DNA of 64,000 bases from Amycolatopsis palatopharyngis (GCF_003385185.1 NZ_PQHZ01000012.1:62001-126000), one strand, 5' to 3'. Counted from the stretch's first letter, positions 24,135-33,895 are shown. Notes: generated by a model from the sequence alone, not told the origin. Numbers and translations are program-made.

Positions 24135-26630
24135 TCACCGGCGGGAAACGACGGTGTATTTGCGGACGTTGTCGGATCGGATCTGCTCCTGCGTGAACGG
24201 GAAGCTGACCCACCGCTCCTGACTGAACAGTTCGGTCTGATCCGCGGAGAACGGCCTGGTCGGATCGGCCGCCTGCCCGTAGGTCAGGATGGTCGACGCG
24301 TCCACTCCGTCTCGGGTGAACGCCACCGCCTGAATATGTGAAGAGCCGTAACTGATCGGGTACAGCCGCTGGAGATTCGTGGCCGCGTCCCGGCTGCTGA
24401 CCACGTTGGCGTTGCCAGTGAAACCCTCGCCGCCGCCGATCGGGATCGCCGGAGCGCCTTCGTCACCGGACACCTGGAGGTCACCCAGAGCGGCGTCGAA
24501 AGGCACACCCTCCTTCTCCAGATGAGACAGGGCATCGCGCATCGCAGCGGTCACCTGCGGGTTGAGCTGGTTGAGGTCGCGTGGTGTCTCGATCGGTCGA
24601 GCGGCATCAAAGGGCTGCTGCCACAATCCGTCGGCGGGCACCCTGGCGAAGAACTCCCGGAAGATGTGCGCGCCAACGCTGTCGATGTTGGTCCGGCCGT
24701 CCCACGCGGCGAGAACGTCGCAGGCCTCCCCACCATCGGCCGCCGCGCAGACCTCCTGTAGATCACCGCCCGCACGGGACAGTTCGGCGCCGAAGACGCG
24801 GTTGGCGTGTTCGAAGCCCTTCAACTGCTCGTGGCTCACCGTGCCGGGCTCACCGAGACCGTCGCTGCCCTCGATGCGGTCCAGCACGTACCGGTAGACC
24901 ATTCGAGTGCGCAGGGAACGCTCGCACTTCTCACAGCCGATGATCCGGGCGAAACCCTCGAGTCGCTCGGCCGGATTGGGCAGCCAGTAACTGTCGTTCG
25001 CGTTGGCGACCCAGTCCTTCCTGACCGTGGCCGGGAGGTTGGACGGGCCGAAGATACCGGGACGCGAGGCGTCCGGATCGCTGCGCCAGGCACAGTCGTC
25101 CTGCGCCCGGGTGCCGTCGAGCGCGGGCAGCCCGGCCAACCGCACGAGTACCTGGCCGATCGGTGTCGCGCATTTCCGCACCAGTTCGTCCGGAACGTTC
25201 GGCACAACGGAGTGGTCGGCGTACAACGCGTTTCCCGCACGGTCAGCGGCAATCGTGTTCACCCACGGCATCCCGGCGGATTCGTCCTGCGCGGCCAGCA
25301 GGTCATGCACGTTGTCTGTCTTGGCCATTTCGTGGAATACGTCGATGGTGCGCAGGTGTTCGGCGTTGGCATCGCGCAGCGCGAACACGCTCGCCGGGGT
25401 CCACCCCATCAACACCTCGGGAGCGTCGAGTACGTAGCCCTGGTCGGTGCGGTAGATCTCCTCGGTAACCGTGTGCGTCTCACCGTCACTACCCCGGACC
25501 GTCACCTCCACCGCACGGCGTTCGAGCTCCCGTGTGCCCTCGCGAGTGAGGTAGGTCGTGGGCGAGCCAGGGATGAGGCGGTACTCGTACGGAGTGAATC
25601 GGTAGGCCGTCGACACGGTATGGCTCCATGCGACGTTCTTGTTCCAGCCGATGTTCACCACGGGGGATCCGATCAGACCGGCACCGGCTACGTCGTACAC
25701 GCCAGGAATCGTCAGGTGCGACTGGGTGAACCGGTATCGGCCCCGCCACGGGAAGTGCGGATTGCCCAGGATCATCCCCTTGCCGGTCGAGGTCACCTCG
25801 GAGCCGAGGGCAGTGGCGTTGGAGCCGAACGGGGAGTCCGGGTCCTTGCCGAGGCCCGCCATCAGGGCCTCCTTCGATGGCAGGTCCTCTGGCGGGCTGG
25901 CAAACCGGGCAGCACCCTCGTCCGCCGACAGCGGAAGTCCGAGGTCGCCCACGGAGGGCGGATCAGCATCCACGATCTGTGGCACGAAGACGCCGGTGGA
26001 GGCGAGCAGGTTGGCGGCGTACGTGCCGTACCAGAGGTCTATCGGCTTCATCGGGCGCAACGACTCGACCCAATCACCACCGGCACAAGCGGGATCCTCG
26101 ACACCATCGACACCGTCGATCGACTCGAGATAGTCGTTCACGCCTGCGGTGTAACCACGGACGAGCGCCCGCGCCTCCTGCCCTGGACCACGGACCGGAT
26201 CCGCCAGTAGTCCCTCGACAACCTGTCGATTGCGGATATCAGTGAAGAGCGTGTCGGTCTGCAGGTTCGTGGCGTTCAGGGTCACTTGGTCGGAGTAGCG
26301 CGCATCGGGCCCGAACCAGCGGGACCGCTCACCGCGCGCTGTCAGCAGTGTGTCGGCGAGAACGCAGAGGGAATCCTCGGCCGTCGCGTAGCCCTGGCCG
26401 AACCCGAGTGATTCATAGTCGTTGGCAACGATGTGCGGGATTCCATGACTCGTCCGCGTGATCGTCGCCTTGTGCACACCGTTCGCCGGAGCGAGCAGCG
26501 AGCTGTCAGCATCGGGCTCCGCCGCGATGGCATCGGCCGTAGGTGTCGCCGTGGCGAGCAGACTCAGACTCGCGACCACTGCCGCGCCGGCAAGGGTGCG
26601 TCCGCGTCGAATGCCGCTGATCCCCATCAT
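24135..26630 (-). CDS. Secreted penicillin-acylase-family Ntn hydrolase (aculeacin/AHL-acylase type)
   Basis: An 831-residue precursor from ATG 26630 (GGAGGA five bases before; a second ATG follows directly). A signal peptide ends near AIAAEPD. The alpha chain spans about 45-255, a spacer follows, and the beta chain starts with the nucleophile Ser270 in PFGSNATAL. ILGNPHFPW, QSHLTIPG, NIGWNKNVAWSHTV and the Asn in ANANDSYWLPNP (oxyanion) are family landmarks. These enzymes self-cleave and hydrolyse amide bonds of lipopeptides, beta-lactams or acyl-homoserine lactones. Length and features fit aculeacin A acylase. The substrate cannot be told from sequence. Confidence 0.93.
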   Translation of the reverse strand: MMGISGIRRGRTLAGAAVVASLSLLATATPTADAIAAEPDADSSLLAPANGVHKATITRTSHGIPHIVANDYESLGFGQGYATAEDSLCVLADTLLTARGERSRWFGPDARYSDQVTLNATNLQTDTLFTDIRNRQVVEGLLADPVRGPGQEARALVRGYTAGVNDYLESIDGVDGVEDPACAGGDWVESLRPMKPIDLWYGTYAANLLASTGVFVPQIVDADPPSVGDLGLPLSADEGAARFASPPEDLPSKEALMAGLGKDPDSPFGSNATALGSEVTSTGKGMILGNPHFPWRGRYRFTQSHLTIPGVYDVAGAGLIGSPVVNIGWNKNVAWSHTVSTAYRFTPYEYRLIPGSPTTYLTREGTRELERRAVEVTVRGSDGETHTVTEEIYRTDQGYVLDAPEVLMGWTPASVFALRDANAEHLRTIDVFHEMAKTDNVHDLLAAQDESAGMPWVNTIAADRAGNALYADHSVVPNVPDELVRKCATPIGQVLVRLAGLPALDGTRAQDDCAWRSDPDASRPGIFGPSNLPATVRKDWVANANDSYWLPNPAERLEGFARIIGCEKCERSLRTRMVYRYVLDRIEGSDGLGEPGTVSHEQLKGFEHANRVFGAELSRAGGDLQEVCAAADGGEACDVLAAWDGRTNIDSVGAHIFREFFARVPADGLWQQPFDAARPIETPRDLNQLNPQVTAAMRDALSHLEKEGVPFDAALGDLQVSGDEGAPAIPIGGGEGFTGNANVVSSRDAATNLQRLYPISYGSSHIQAVAFTRDGVDASTILTYGQAADPTRPFSADQTELFSQERWVSFPFTQEQIRSDNVRKYTVVSRR

Positions 26631-26846
26631 TCGGATCCTCCACTCGCCTTCGAGTTAGCGACAACGGTTTTGGAACGTACGACGCGGTTTCCCCAAGATC
26701 AAGGGATGCTTTTTCCCTGACGCGGTGGTATGCGCGAACGAACACGTCTGAAATGGACACAACCGCGCGTAGTTTTCTACGAGGTGCGTGACCAAAGCAC
26801 GGCTTTCTCGTTACGTCACCAACCAGTGCCGTCACGGGAGAGTGCG

Positions 26847-28457
26847 ATGCGAAACATCGGGAAGAGTTTGCTGGCTTCGATCGCGCTGGTGGCATTGGCC
26901 GCCCCGGCACCGACGCTCGCGCAGCAAGCGGAACCGACGGTGACTCACCAGGTCATCAACTCGTTCGACGGCACCCCGATCTACTCCACCCTGTTCCTGC
27001 CACCGGAGGCCAGCGCCACGGAACCGGTACCGCTGGTCATGCGCAGTCACGGCTGGGGAGGTCAGGGCGAACGCGAGCCCACGGGTTTGGTGCGAACGCT
27101 GCTCGACAATGGCTACGCAGTGTTCACCTGGGATGAGCGCGGATTCGGCTATTCCGGTGGAGAGGCGAATGTGCTCAAGCCAGAACTGGAAGGCCGCGAC
27201 GCCACCGTTCTGATCGACTGGATCGCCGCGAACGCCGACGAGGTGGCACGTGAGCCCGGCGATCCGGCCGATCCTCGCATCGGCTTCACCGGCGGTTCCT
27301 ACGGCGGCGGGATCCAGCTGTTGTCGGCCACGCTGGACGACCGGGTGGATGTGCTGGCACCCGAGATCACCTGGAACGACCTGCGTTACTCCCTCTACGG
27401 CGGTGGCGTGATCAACCTCGGCTGGGGCGAGACCCTCTACGCCGCGGGCCTCGCCACCGCAACCGCCGCAGGCCTGGACCCGCGCAACCCGGCGGGCCCG
27501 CAGGCGGGTGGCCTCGCGCCGGAACTGCACGAGGCACAGGCAGAGGGCCTGGCCACCGGGCAGCCTTCCACGCAGACACTGGACTACTTCGGCCGCAGCA
27601 GCCTCGCCGAGTACGGTCAGGACGACGGAGTCGAAGTCCCAACGCTGCTGATGCAGGGCAGCGTGGACACATTGTTCGACCTCACCGAGGCCGCCGACAA
27701 CTTCCAGCATCTGCGATCGCGCGGCGCACCGGCGAAACTCATCGCGTTCTGCGGCGGGCACGTCGGCTGCCCGGCCTCTTATGCCGAGGTCGACGATCGG
27801 GCACACCTCGACGAGGCGATCCTCACCTGGTTCGAGCGCTACCTGCGTGGCGACACCGGAGTCGACGTCGGCGCCCCCGTCGAATACCGCACCAACGAGG
27901 GAATCTGGCGCACCGCCAGCCACTTCACTCCGAGCGACGCACGGATGCAGACGGCCTCGGGCCATGGCTCGGTGCTCAGTACGCCACTTCCGTCCACAAT
28001 AGATGCCGCCCCGTTCGTCGACGACGTCCTCTCAGGCGCCGTGCCGCCGGGAGCGCCGCTGTTCACCGCACAGCCGTCCCGCGCGGGCGACCCACACGCA
28101 TTCACCACCGAGGTCGCGGTAGCCGACCGAGGGCCAATGGAACTGGTCGGCATTCCCACCGCGACGCTTCAGGTCACCGGGTCCGGACCGGTGACACACC
28201 TGTTCCTCAAGCTCGTGGACCGCGAGTCCGGAGTGGTGGTGAATCTGCAGGAGACCCCGGTACGCGTCGAGAACCTTTCCAGCACGCCGCAGACGGTGCG
28301 GGTTCGGATGTCCGGATTGGCTTACACGGTGCCCGACGGTCACCACCTCGACCTGCAGGTGGCGACTACAAGTGTCATGCACGCGACCGCACGTACTCCA
28401 GCGGAAGCTGACGTCGATGTCGACGTCAGCGTCCCGATCCGGCGCGCGGTCCACTGA
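26847..28457 (+). CDS. Secreted S15/CocE-like alpha/beta hydrolase (X-Pro dipeptidyl-peptidase type)
   Basis: ATG 26847 follows GGGAGAG; the frame is open to 26730. The 536-residue product has a signal peptide (KSLLASIALVALAAPAPTLA). The alpha/beta-hydrolase domain shows SHGWGGQG, TWDERGFGYSGG, the nucleophile Ser151 in GFTGGSYGGG, an Asp in LMQGSVDTLFD and a His in FCGGHVGC. The C-terminal third (about 400-536) is the jelly-roll domain of CocE/XPDH proteins. Both peptidase and esterase activity are possible. The gene is divergent from the penicillin-acylase-type gene across 216 bases, which contain only a small AGGGA...TCCCT hairpin and presumably both promoters. Confidence 0.88.
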   Translation: MRNIGKSLLASIALVALAAPAPTLAQQAEPTVTHQVINSFDGTPIYSTLFLPPEASATEPVPLVMRSHGWGGQGEREPTGLVRTLLDNGYAVFTWDERGFGYSGGEANVLKPELEGRDATVLIDWIAANADEVAREPGDPADPRIGFTGGSYGGGIQLLSATLDDRVDVLAPEITWNDLRYSLYGGGVINLGWGETLYAAGLATATAAGLDPRNPAGPQAGGLAPELHEAQAEGLATGQPSTQTLDYFGRSSLAEYGQDDGVEVPTLLMQGSVDTLFDLTEAADNFQHLRSRGAPAKLIAFCGGHVGCPASYAEVDDRAHLDEAILTWFERYLRGDTGVDVGAPVEYRTNEGIWRTASHFTPSDARMQTASGHGSVLSTPLPSTIDAAPFVDDVLSGAVPPGAPLFTAQPSRAGDPHAFTTEVAVADRGPMELVGIPTATLQVTGSGPVTHLFLKLVDRESGVVVNLQETPVRVENLSSTPQTVRVRMSGLAYTVPDGHHLDLQVATTSVMHATARTPAEADVDVDVSVPIRRAVH

Positions 28458-28505
28458 TGCGTTCGCCAGCAGCGAGCACCTCGCCCGGCACAGCCGGTTG
28501 CACGG

Positions 28506-28766
28506 CTAAACGACAGATTCGCCCTCTTCCTCCGACTCATCTGTCCCGTCAAGCTTCCACTTGAGCTGGAACTCGATCTCCTCCTCGCCATCGCCACGCT
28601 CGTGCTCGACGGAGAACTGAGCCCGACCTGGCACACGGAACCGCTCTCCAGCGATCTGAATCCGGAAGGAGCTTTCAGTCTCCAGCGCGTCCGCAAGGCG
28701 CCGCAGCTTCGCAACGACGTCAGCCGTGGAGTAGATACGTTCAACGTCTCGTGGTGCCTTCGTCAC
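28506..28766 (-). CDS. Amphi-Trp domain protein
   Basis: GTG 28766 follows GGAG with a six-base spacer, giving 86 residues; the frame is open to ATG 28811. The sequence RIYSTADVVAKLRRLADALE, FRIQIAGERFRVP, FSVEHERGDGEEEIEFQLKW fits the small amphi-Trp domain, whose function is unknown. The tail is acidic (DGTDESEEEGE). It ends 49 bases from the S15-type gene. The 173 bases upstream (28767-28939) contain no gene. Confidence 0.75.
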   Translation of the reverse strand: MTKAPRDVERIYSTADVVAKLRRLADALETESSFRIQIAGERFRVPGRAQFSVEHERGDGEEEIEFQLKWKLDGTDESEEEGESVV

Positions 28767-28939
28767 ACGGTTCTCCTTTTTTTTCGAGTCCTTCGGCACA
28801 GGCACTCCCATGCCCCGACCACTTCATCCAACCTGCTGTGGGTACTCGTCCGCCACCATGCCCTCAGACGATGGCGGCGATACCAGGCAGAACCGATCGG
28901 TCACAACGCCTGCTGCGGCGCCGGGTCTGGCGCCAGACA

Positions 28940-29365
28940 TCAGCCGCCGACCGACCAGGACACGATGTGGTCCGGGACGATCGTGACGATGGTGCGCAGG
29001 TCCGACCAGCGGGCGACGTAGGCCTCAACGTCGTCCGGCGGCAGGTAGCGGCGGGAGATCGCCTGCGCCTGCTCGACGGTAGTGACGTCATCCGCGGTCC
29101 TGGCGGTCGCCTCTCCCCGAATCATCACCGCCGGATAGGGATCCTCGAAAGTCTGGACGGAGAACGCTGCCCGCTTGTCGCGCAGCAGATTGCGCACCCA
29201 CACTCGGTTCTCCGTCGTCCAGAGATGCACGAGGCCCGAGTCCCAGCGAAACCAGACCGGCACCACATGCGGCGATCCGTCACGGCGCAAGGTCGCGATA
29301 ACGCCAAGTGGGGTGGGGAAGGTCTGGGCCAGGAATGCTTCCAGTTCCGCCTCGTGCATGCTCAT
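28940..29365 (-). CDS. PPOX-class flavin/F420-binding oxidoreductase
   Basis: A 141-residue split-barrel protein. The family pattern is GVIATLRRDGSPHVVPVWFRWD, VHLWTTENRVWVRNLLRDKRAAFSV and a beta-rich end. In actinomycetes such proteins use F420H2, FMN or heme. Some are deazaflavin-dependent reductases. No substrate can be given. It lies 50 bases downstream of the SMR exporter gene, so it may be in its operon and share TetR control. Confidence 0.85.
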   Translation of the reverse strand: MSMHEAELEAFLAQTFPTPLGVIATLRRDGSPHVVPVWFRWDSGLVHLWTTENRVWVRNLLRDKRAAFSVQTFEDPYPAVMIRGEATARTADDVTTVEQAQAISRRYLPPDDVEAYVARWSDLRTIVTIVPDHIVSWSVGG

Positions 29366-29415
29366 GAGTTCATACCTCTCAGTGGTTCAGGCTTGTGATC
29401 GGGAATGTCCACGTC

Positions 29416-29742
29416 TCAGTGCGCCTCGTGCAGGTTCAGGACCGCGACCCCGATGACGACCATCGCGATCCCCGCGACCTTGGCCAGGTCGAGTCGCTCG
29501 TGGAGGAACAGCACGCCGATGACGGCGATGCCCGCGGTGCCGAGCCCCGACCAGATCGCGTAGGCGACCGAAACCGGGATGTGCCGGATCACCATGACCA
29601 GCAGCCAGTACGACAGTGCGTAGCCAAGCAGCACCAGCCCGGTCCACAGCGGGTCGCGGAAAGTGTCGGTGCGGGGCAACGAGGCGGTCGCGGCCACCTC
29701 GACGCCGATGGCCGACAACAGCAGTACCCAGGCCAGGAGCAT
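29416..29742 (-). CDS. Small multidrug resistance (SMR) efflux protein
   Basis: A 108-residue protein with four membrane helices (LAWVLLLSAIGVEVAATAS, WTGLVLLGYALSYWLLVMVI, VAYAIWSGLGTAGIAVIGVLF, VAGIAMVVIGVAVLN). Glu15 in helix 1 is the proton/substrate-coupling residue of EmrE/SugE proteins, and AYAIWSGLG is the SMR signature. It should work as a dual-topology dimer exporting cationic compounds or guanidinium. It is divergent from a TetR gene with two operator palindromes between, which implies ligand-induced expression. Confidence 0.92.
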   Translation of the reverse strand: MLLAWVLLLSAIGVEVAATASLPRTDTFRDPLWTGLVLLGYALSYWLLVMVIRHIPVSVAYAIWSGLGTAGIAVIGVLFLHERLDLAKVAGIAMVVIGVAVLNLHEAH

Positions 29743-29755
29743 GACACACCTCTCG

Positions 29756-29789
29756 TGTAGCGACTGCTACAAACGTAGCATCCGCTACA
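29756..29789. promoter_or_regulatory. Duplicated TetR operator between SMR and TetR genes
   Basis: TGTAGCGACTGCTACA (29756-29771) and CGTAGCATCCGCTACA (29774-29789) share GTAGC-N4/5-GCTAC arms and are 18 bases apart, centre to centre. The 14-base distance from the first site to the SMR start (29742) suggests direct blocking of that promoter. Confidence 0.85.
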
Positions 29790-29818
29790 CTTTCGTCTCA
29801 ATGGGACGAGGAGGCGTC

Positions 29819-30385
29819 ATGGTTCGTAACACGGCGCGACGTGAGGAGCTGGCCGCGCTGGCGACCGACTACGCGATCGAGCACGGACTGATCGGGCTGA
29901 GCCTGCGACCGCTCGCCACCGCGATCGGCACCAGTGACCGGATGTTGCTCTACCACTTCGCCGACAAGGACGACCTTGTCGCCACCATCCTCCGGATCTC
30001 CAACGACCGATCGGTGCATGCCGTCCGGAACCTGCCGCGATCGCGGAGCGTGCGCGCGGCCGTCCTGGACCTCTGGCGGGTCAGCACCTCGGAGGAGTCC
30101 GACCACTGCCATCGGACCTACGTCGAGGCCGCCGCGCTGGGGCTACTCGGCCGGGAGCCGTATGTATCGGTGGTCCGCGAGGCCAACGAGCGCTGGGTGG
30201 ACGCCCTCACGGACCATCTGGCCGCCACGGGCTGCACGCGGGCACGAGCGGCGCGGGCGGTGGCGCTGCTCGACCCCACCTTCATGGGCCTGCAGCTGGA
30301 CCTGCCGGGCGACGCCGACGAGCCCCAGCACAAGCGCGTGGTCAGTGACTTGGCGGATGCGATCGCCGCCATCGCGAAGGGCTGA
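29819..30385 (+). CDS. TetR-family regulator of the SMR operon
   Basis: ATG 29819 follows GGAGG with a five-base spacer; ATG 29801 is in frame but lacks a site. The 188-residue product has the helix-turn-helix LRPLATAIGTSDRMLLYHFADKDDLVATIL near residues 30-58. The C-terminal ligand domain contains HRTYVEAAALGLLG. The gene is divergent from the SMR exporter and is the likely ligand of the duplicated palindrome between them. Derepression by an exported compound is expected. Confidence 0.9.
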   Translation: MVRNTARREELAALATDYAIEHGLIGLSLRPLATAIGTSDRMLLYHFADKDDLVATILRISNDRSVHAVRNLPRSRSVRAAVLDLWRVSTSEESDHCHRTYVEAAALGLLGREPYVSVVREANERWVDALTDHLAATGCTRARAARAVALLDPTFMGLQLDLPGDADEPQHKRVVSDLADAIAAIAKG

Positions 30386-30480
30386 TCGCTGTCCGTACCG
30401 GCGACGGCGGATCCCGGGCTCGATGCTGGGAGCAGGGCCGGGACGAACAAGGAATAACGCCACGTCAGAAGCGTTTGAGA

Positions 30481-30556
30481 TGGAGCCGGCAAGGGGGCTC
30501 GAACCCCTGACCTTCTGTTTACAAGACAGATGCTCTACCAGCTGAGCTATACCGGC
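30481..30556 (-). tRNA. tRNA-Thr (anticodon TGT)
   Basis: The 76-base gene includes an encoded CCA. The acceptor stem GCCGGTA pairs with TGCCGGC, the D arm is AGCTCAGCTGGTAGAGC, the anticodon stem TCTGT/ACAGA carries loop CTTGTAA with anticodon TGT (codon ACA), and the T arm is AGGGG-TTCGAGC-CCCCT. No intron is present. The gene lies alone 244 bases before a threonine exporter gene. Bases 30557-30799 contain no other gene that I can support. Confidence 0.97.
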
Positions 30557-30799
30557 GGGTCACGTTGCGCCATGAGTGTATCGGCCCGCTTTCGGGCGCT
30601 GCGCGCAGCCGGGCTGCGCGTACGATTCGCGCCCCACACAAGCCCCCAGGGAGAATGGCTCTCACCTGGGAAAACAGTGAACAAGCACATCGTGCTCACG
30701 ATCACGACACGATGTGGTGGACGCCACTGCTTCCAACATGCAACGGTCGAGGCGTCTGCGTCGATGCTCTGCGGGAATCAGTGAGGAGGTGGACCGAGC

Positions 30800-32323
30800 T
30801 TGAAGATCAGCCAGCGCGGGAAAACGGCCGCCAATCGCAGGCGCGCGTGGAACATCCTGGAACCGCCGGAGGACGATCAGGGCGGTGAGAAGCGTGGCGC
30901 GGCGAGCAAGCGCCGTGGCCAAGAACCCGAGCGCCGCGCCTGGCACGTGCTGGAAGCGCCGACCGGCGAACAGCCCGCGGTGGACGCCGAGATCGCCATG
31001 GGGCCGCAGTTGCCCGACGAGGCTCGGGTCCACTTCGTGCTCGACCTCGCGCTCCGGCTCGGCGAGGTGCAGATGCTCAGCGGGGCCGGTGCCTCGGACG
31101 TGACCGCGACTATCCTCGCGGTCACCTCCGCCTACGGTCTGCCGCAGTGCGAGGTCGACGTGATCTTCACGTCGATCACCGTGAGCTGCCACCGCGGCTC
31201 CGACGTACCGCCGGTCACCTCTCTGCGCGTCGTACGCAGCCGCAGCCTGGACTACAGCCGCCTCACCGACACGGAGGCGCTCGTCCAGAAGATCACCCGC
31301 GGCCGCATCAGCGCCGAGGACGCCTACAGCGAGTGGCAGCGGATCTACCGCGCTCCTCACCCGTACCCGCGCTGGGTCTCCACCCTGGCCTGGGGCGGTA
31401 TGGCCGCGTTCGTCACGGTCATCATCGACGGCAACATCTGGACGGCACTGGTCGCGTTCGTGATCAGCTCCGTTGTGGACCGGGTCGGCCGCTTCCTCAA
31501 CAAGTACGCGCTGCCGTTCTTCTTCCAGCAGACTGTCGGCGGCCTCATAGCCACACTGACGGCGACCGTACTGGTGAACGTCGACCTGATCCCGCTGGAG
31601 AGACCGACGATCGTGGTCGCGGCCGCGATCACCGTGCTGCTGTCCGGCCTCTCCACCGTGTCGGCCGTGCAGGACGCCATCACCGGCTACTACGTCACAG
31701 CGGCGGGCCGGACGATGGAAGTGGCCATGATGAGTGCCGGCCTGATCACCGGTGTCGCGCTCGCGATCAACATCGCGGCTTCCTTCGAGGCCGAACAGAC
31801 GCCGCCTCCGAATGTCCCGGCAACCACTGCCTTCGACTTGCCGTCCATCATCATGGCCGGTTCCGGCGCGGCGGCCTGCTTCGCGCTCGCCTCCTACTCA
31901 CGGCTCCGGCCGCTGCTGGTGGCCGGGGTCGCCGGTGCCGTCGGTGCCGCGGCCTACGGCTCACTGCGGCTGCTTCCCGACGTCGAGCAGATCACCGCGT
32001 CGGCGGTGGCGGCCACGCTGGTCGGTCTCGGTGGCGGGGTGCTCGCCCGCAGGCTGAAGGTGACCCCGCTGGTCGTCGCCGTGTCCGGTATCACCCCGCT
32101 GCTGCCGGGTCTTTCCACCTACCGCGGCCTGGACCAGCTCGCGAACTTCGGCGAGATCACCATCCTGATGAGCGCCGTCGCGATCGGGCTCGCCCTCGCC
32201 GCCGGTGTGGTGCTCGGCGAGTTCTTCGCGCAGCCGCTGCGCAGCGGTCTCGGCAGGCTGGAACGCAAGTTGTCTGGCCCGCGGATGGCCGGTCCACTGC
32301 GGGCGGGCCGCCGACTGGACTAG
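30800..32323 (+). CDS. Threonine/serine exporter family protein (ThrE)
   Basis: A 507-residue protein from TTG 30800, eleven bases after GAGGAGG. Residues about 1-75 are a basic, hydrophilic extension with an internal duplication (RRAWNILEPP and RRAWHVLEAP). The cytoplasmic ThrE domain follows (FVLDLALRLGEVQMLSGAGASDVTATI, TSITVSCH), then about ten membrane segments, ending with SGITPLLPGLSTYRGL. ThrE of corynebacteria exports threonine and serine by proton antiport. Here both ThrE modules (DUF1212 and DUF3815) are fused in one chain, as usual in actinomycetes. The neighbouring tRNA-Thr gene is probably coincidental. Confidence 0.92.
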   Translation: MKISQRGKTAANRRRAWNILEPPEDDQGGEKRGAASKRRGQEPERRAWHVLEAPTGEQPAVDAEIAMGPQLPDEARVHFVLDLALRLGEVQMLSGAGASDVTATILAVTSAYGLPQCEVDVIFTSITVSCHRGSDVPPVTSLRVVRSRSLDYSRLTDTEALVQKITRGRISAEDAYSEWQRIYRAPHPYPRWVSTLAWGGMAAFVTVIIDGNIWTALVAFVISSVVDRVGRFLNKYALPFFFQQTVGGLIATLTATVLVNVDLIPLERPTIVVAAAITVLLSGLSTVSAVQDAITGYYVTAAGRTMEVAMMSAGLITGVALAINIAASFEAEQTPPPNVPATTAFDLPSIIMAGSGAAACFALASYSRLRPLLVAGVAGAVGAAAYGSLRLLPDVEQITASAVAATLVGLGGGVLARRLKVTPLVVAVSGITPLLPGLSTYRGLDQLANFGEITILMSAVAIGLALAAGVVLGEFFAQPLRSGLGRLERKLSGPRMAGPLRAGRRLD

Positions 32324-32361
32324 GGCGTGTCTGACGGATCCGCTTTCCGGCAGACACGCCC
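32323..32361 (+). terminator. Terminator after thrE-like gene
   Basis: GGGCGTGTCTG (32323-32333) pairs perfectly with CAGACACGCCC (32351-32361) over a 17-base loop, and starts within the TAG stop codon. It separates the exporter from otsA. Confidence 0.8.
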
Positions 32362-32443
32362 CAGCGACGACACCGCTGATCAGGCGTCAACCTGCGCAAT
32401 TGCTCACACCACGTACTCGGGTCTCGCGCGATAGTGTCGAGGT

Positions 32444-33895
32444 ATGCCGCGCCCGGACACTACCGAGCCAACGAACACGGCGGCCGAGTTCGTGGTGGTG
32501 GCCAACCGGCTGCCCGTGGACCTCGACCGCTCCGCCGACGGAACGCAGCGCTGGACCCAGAGCCCCGGCGGCCTGGTCTCCGCGCTGGAGCCGTTCCTGC
32601 GCTCCCGCAAGGGCGCCTGGGTCGGCTGGCCGGGGATCCCGGACGTCGAGGTGGACCAGTTCACCGACGACGGGTTGATCCTGCACCCGGTGTCGCTGTC
32701 CGCCGACGAGGTCCGCGACTACTACGAGGGCTTCTCCAACGCCACCCTCTGGCCGCTCTACCACGACGTCGTGGAGCGCCCGGTGTTCGATCGCGGGTGG
32801 TGGGAGAGCTACGTCCGGGTGAACCAGCGGTTCGCCGAGGCCAGCGCGGCCGTCGCGGGCGAGGGCGCGACCGTATGGATCCAGGACTACCAGCTGCAAC
32901 TGGTACCGAGCATGCTCCGGGAACTGCGCCCCGACCTGCGCATCGGCTTCTTCCTGCACATCCCGTTCCCGCCGGTCGAGTTGTTCATGCAGCTGCCGTG
33001 GCGGGCCGAGATCGTGCGCGGCCTGATCGGCGCCGACCTCGTCGGATTCCACCGGCCGGGCGGCGCACAGAACTTCCTCTGGCTGGCCCGTCAGCTGATC
33101 GGCCTCGAACCGAGCCGGGGCGCCGTCGGCGTGCGGTCCCGGCCGGGCATGGTGCAGGTGGGCGACCGCACTGTGCGGGTGGGTGCCTTCCCCATCTCCA
33201 TCGACGCCGCGAGCCTCGACAACCTCGCCAGGAGCAGGGAGGTCGCCGAACGCACCGCACAGCTGCGTAGCGACGTCGGCAACCCGAAGACGATCCTGCT
33301 CGGCGTCGACCGGCTCGACTACACCAAGGGCATCGACCTGCGGTTGCAGGCGCTGCACGAGCTGCTGCAGGAGGGCCGCGTTCACCCCGAGGACGTCACC
33401 TTCATCCAGCTGGCCACCCCCAGCCGGGAACGGGTGGAGCACTACCAGCGGATGCGCGGCGACATCGAACAGATGGTGGGCCGGATCAACGGCGAGTTCG
33501 GCCGCGTTGGTCACCCGGTCGTGCACTACTTGCACCAGTCGGTGAACCGCAAGGAGCTGGCCGCGTTCTTCTCCGCGGCCGACGTCATGGTGGTGACTCC
33601 GCTGCGCGACGGGATGAATCTGGTGTGCAAGGAGTACGTCGCCTGCCGTCACGATCTCGGCGGTGCGCTCGTACTGTCCGAATTCGCCGGGGCCGCAGCC
33701 GAGTTGAGCAGTGCTTTCCTGGTCAACCCGCACGACCTTGACGGGGTGAAGAACGCTTTGGAGGCTGCCATTACGCTCGACCCCGCCGAGGGCCGACGTA
33801 GGATGCGCGCCCTACGTCGTCAAGTCCTGACCCATGACGTCGATCGGTGGGCGCGCTCGTTCCTGGAAGCTCTCGGGGCCGAGTCGTCCAGCTAA
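32444..33895 (+). CDS. otsA: Trehalose-6-phosphate synthase
   Basis: A 483-residue GT20 enzyme that makes trehalose 6-phosphate from a nucleotide-glucose and glucose 6-phosphate. Landmarks are [55 protein letters not shown] and [15 protein letters not shown]. Length fits the family. GAGG lies only one base before the ATG, so the message may be leaderless or use another signal. The fused phosphatase gene follows 33 bases later, so substrate can pass directly to the next enzyme. Trehalose would serve as an osmolyte and stress protectant. Confidence 0.97.
   Translation: MPRPDTTEPTNTAAEFVVVANRLPVDLDRSADGTQRWTQSPGGLVSALEPFLRSRKGAWVGWPGIPDVEVDQFTDDGLILHPVSLSADEVRDYYEGFSNATLWPLYHDVVERPVFDRGWWESYVRVNQRFAEASAAVAGEGATVWIQDYQLQLVPSMLRELRPDLRIGFFLHIPFPPVELFMQLPWRAEIVRGLIGADLVGFHRPGGAQNFLWLARQLIGLEPSRGAVGVRSRPGMVQVGDRTVRVGAFPISIDAASLDNLARSREVAERTAQLRSDVGNPKTILLGVDRLDYTKGIDLRLQALHELLQEGRVHPEDVTFIQLATPSRERVEHYQRMRGDIEQMVGRINGEFGRVGHPVVHYLHQSVNRKELAAFFSAADVMVVTPLRDGMNLVCKEYVACRHDLGGALVLSEFAGAAAELSSAFLVNPHDLDGVKNALEAAITLDPAEGRRRMRALRRQVLTHDVDRWARSFLEALGAESSS

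Noticed and set aside
24000..30480. Genomic island integrated at tRNA-Thr
   Set aside because: No integrase, no visible repeat of the tRNA 3' end and no composition change on the downstream side.
30530..30784. Small plus-strand frame between the tRNA and the exporter
   Set aside because: It begins inside the tRNA gene opposite strand and has no recognisable protein features.
30481..32323. T-box or tRNA-linked control of the threonine exporter by the neighbouring tRNA-Thr
   Set aside because: The tRNA is on the other strand and the 243-base gap shows no T-box sequence or specifier loop; proximity is probably chance.
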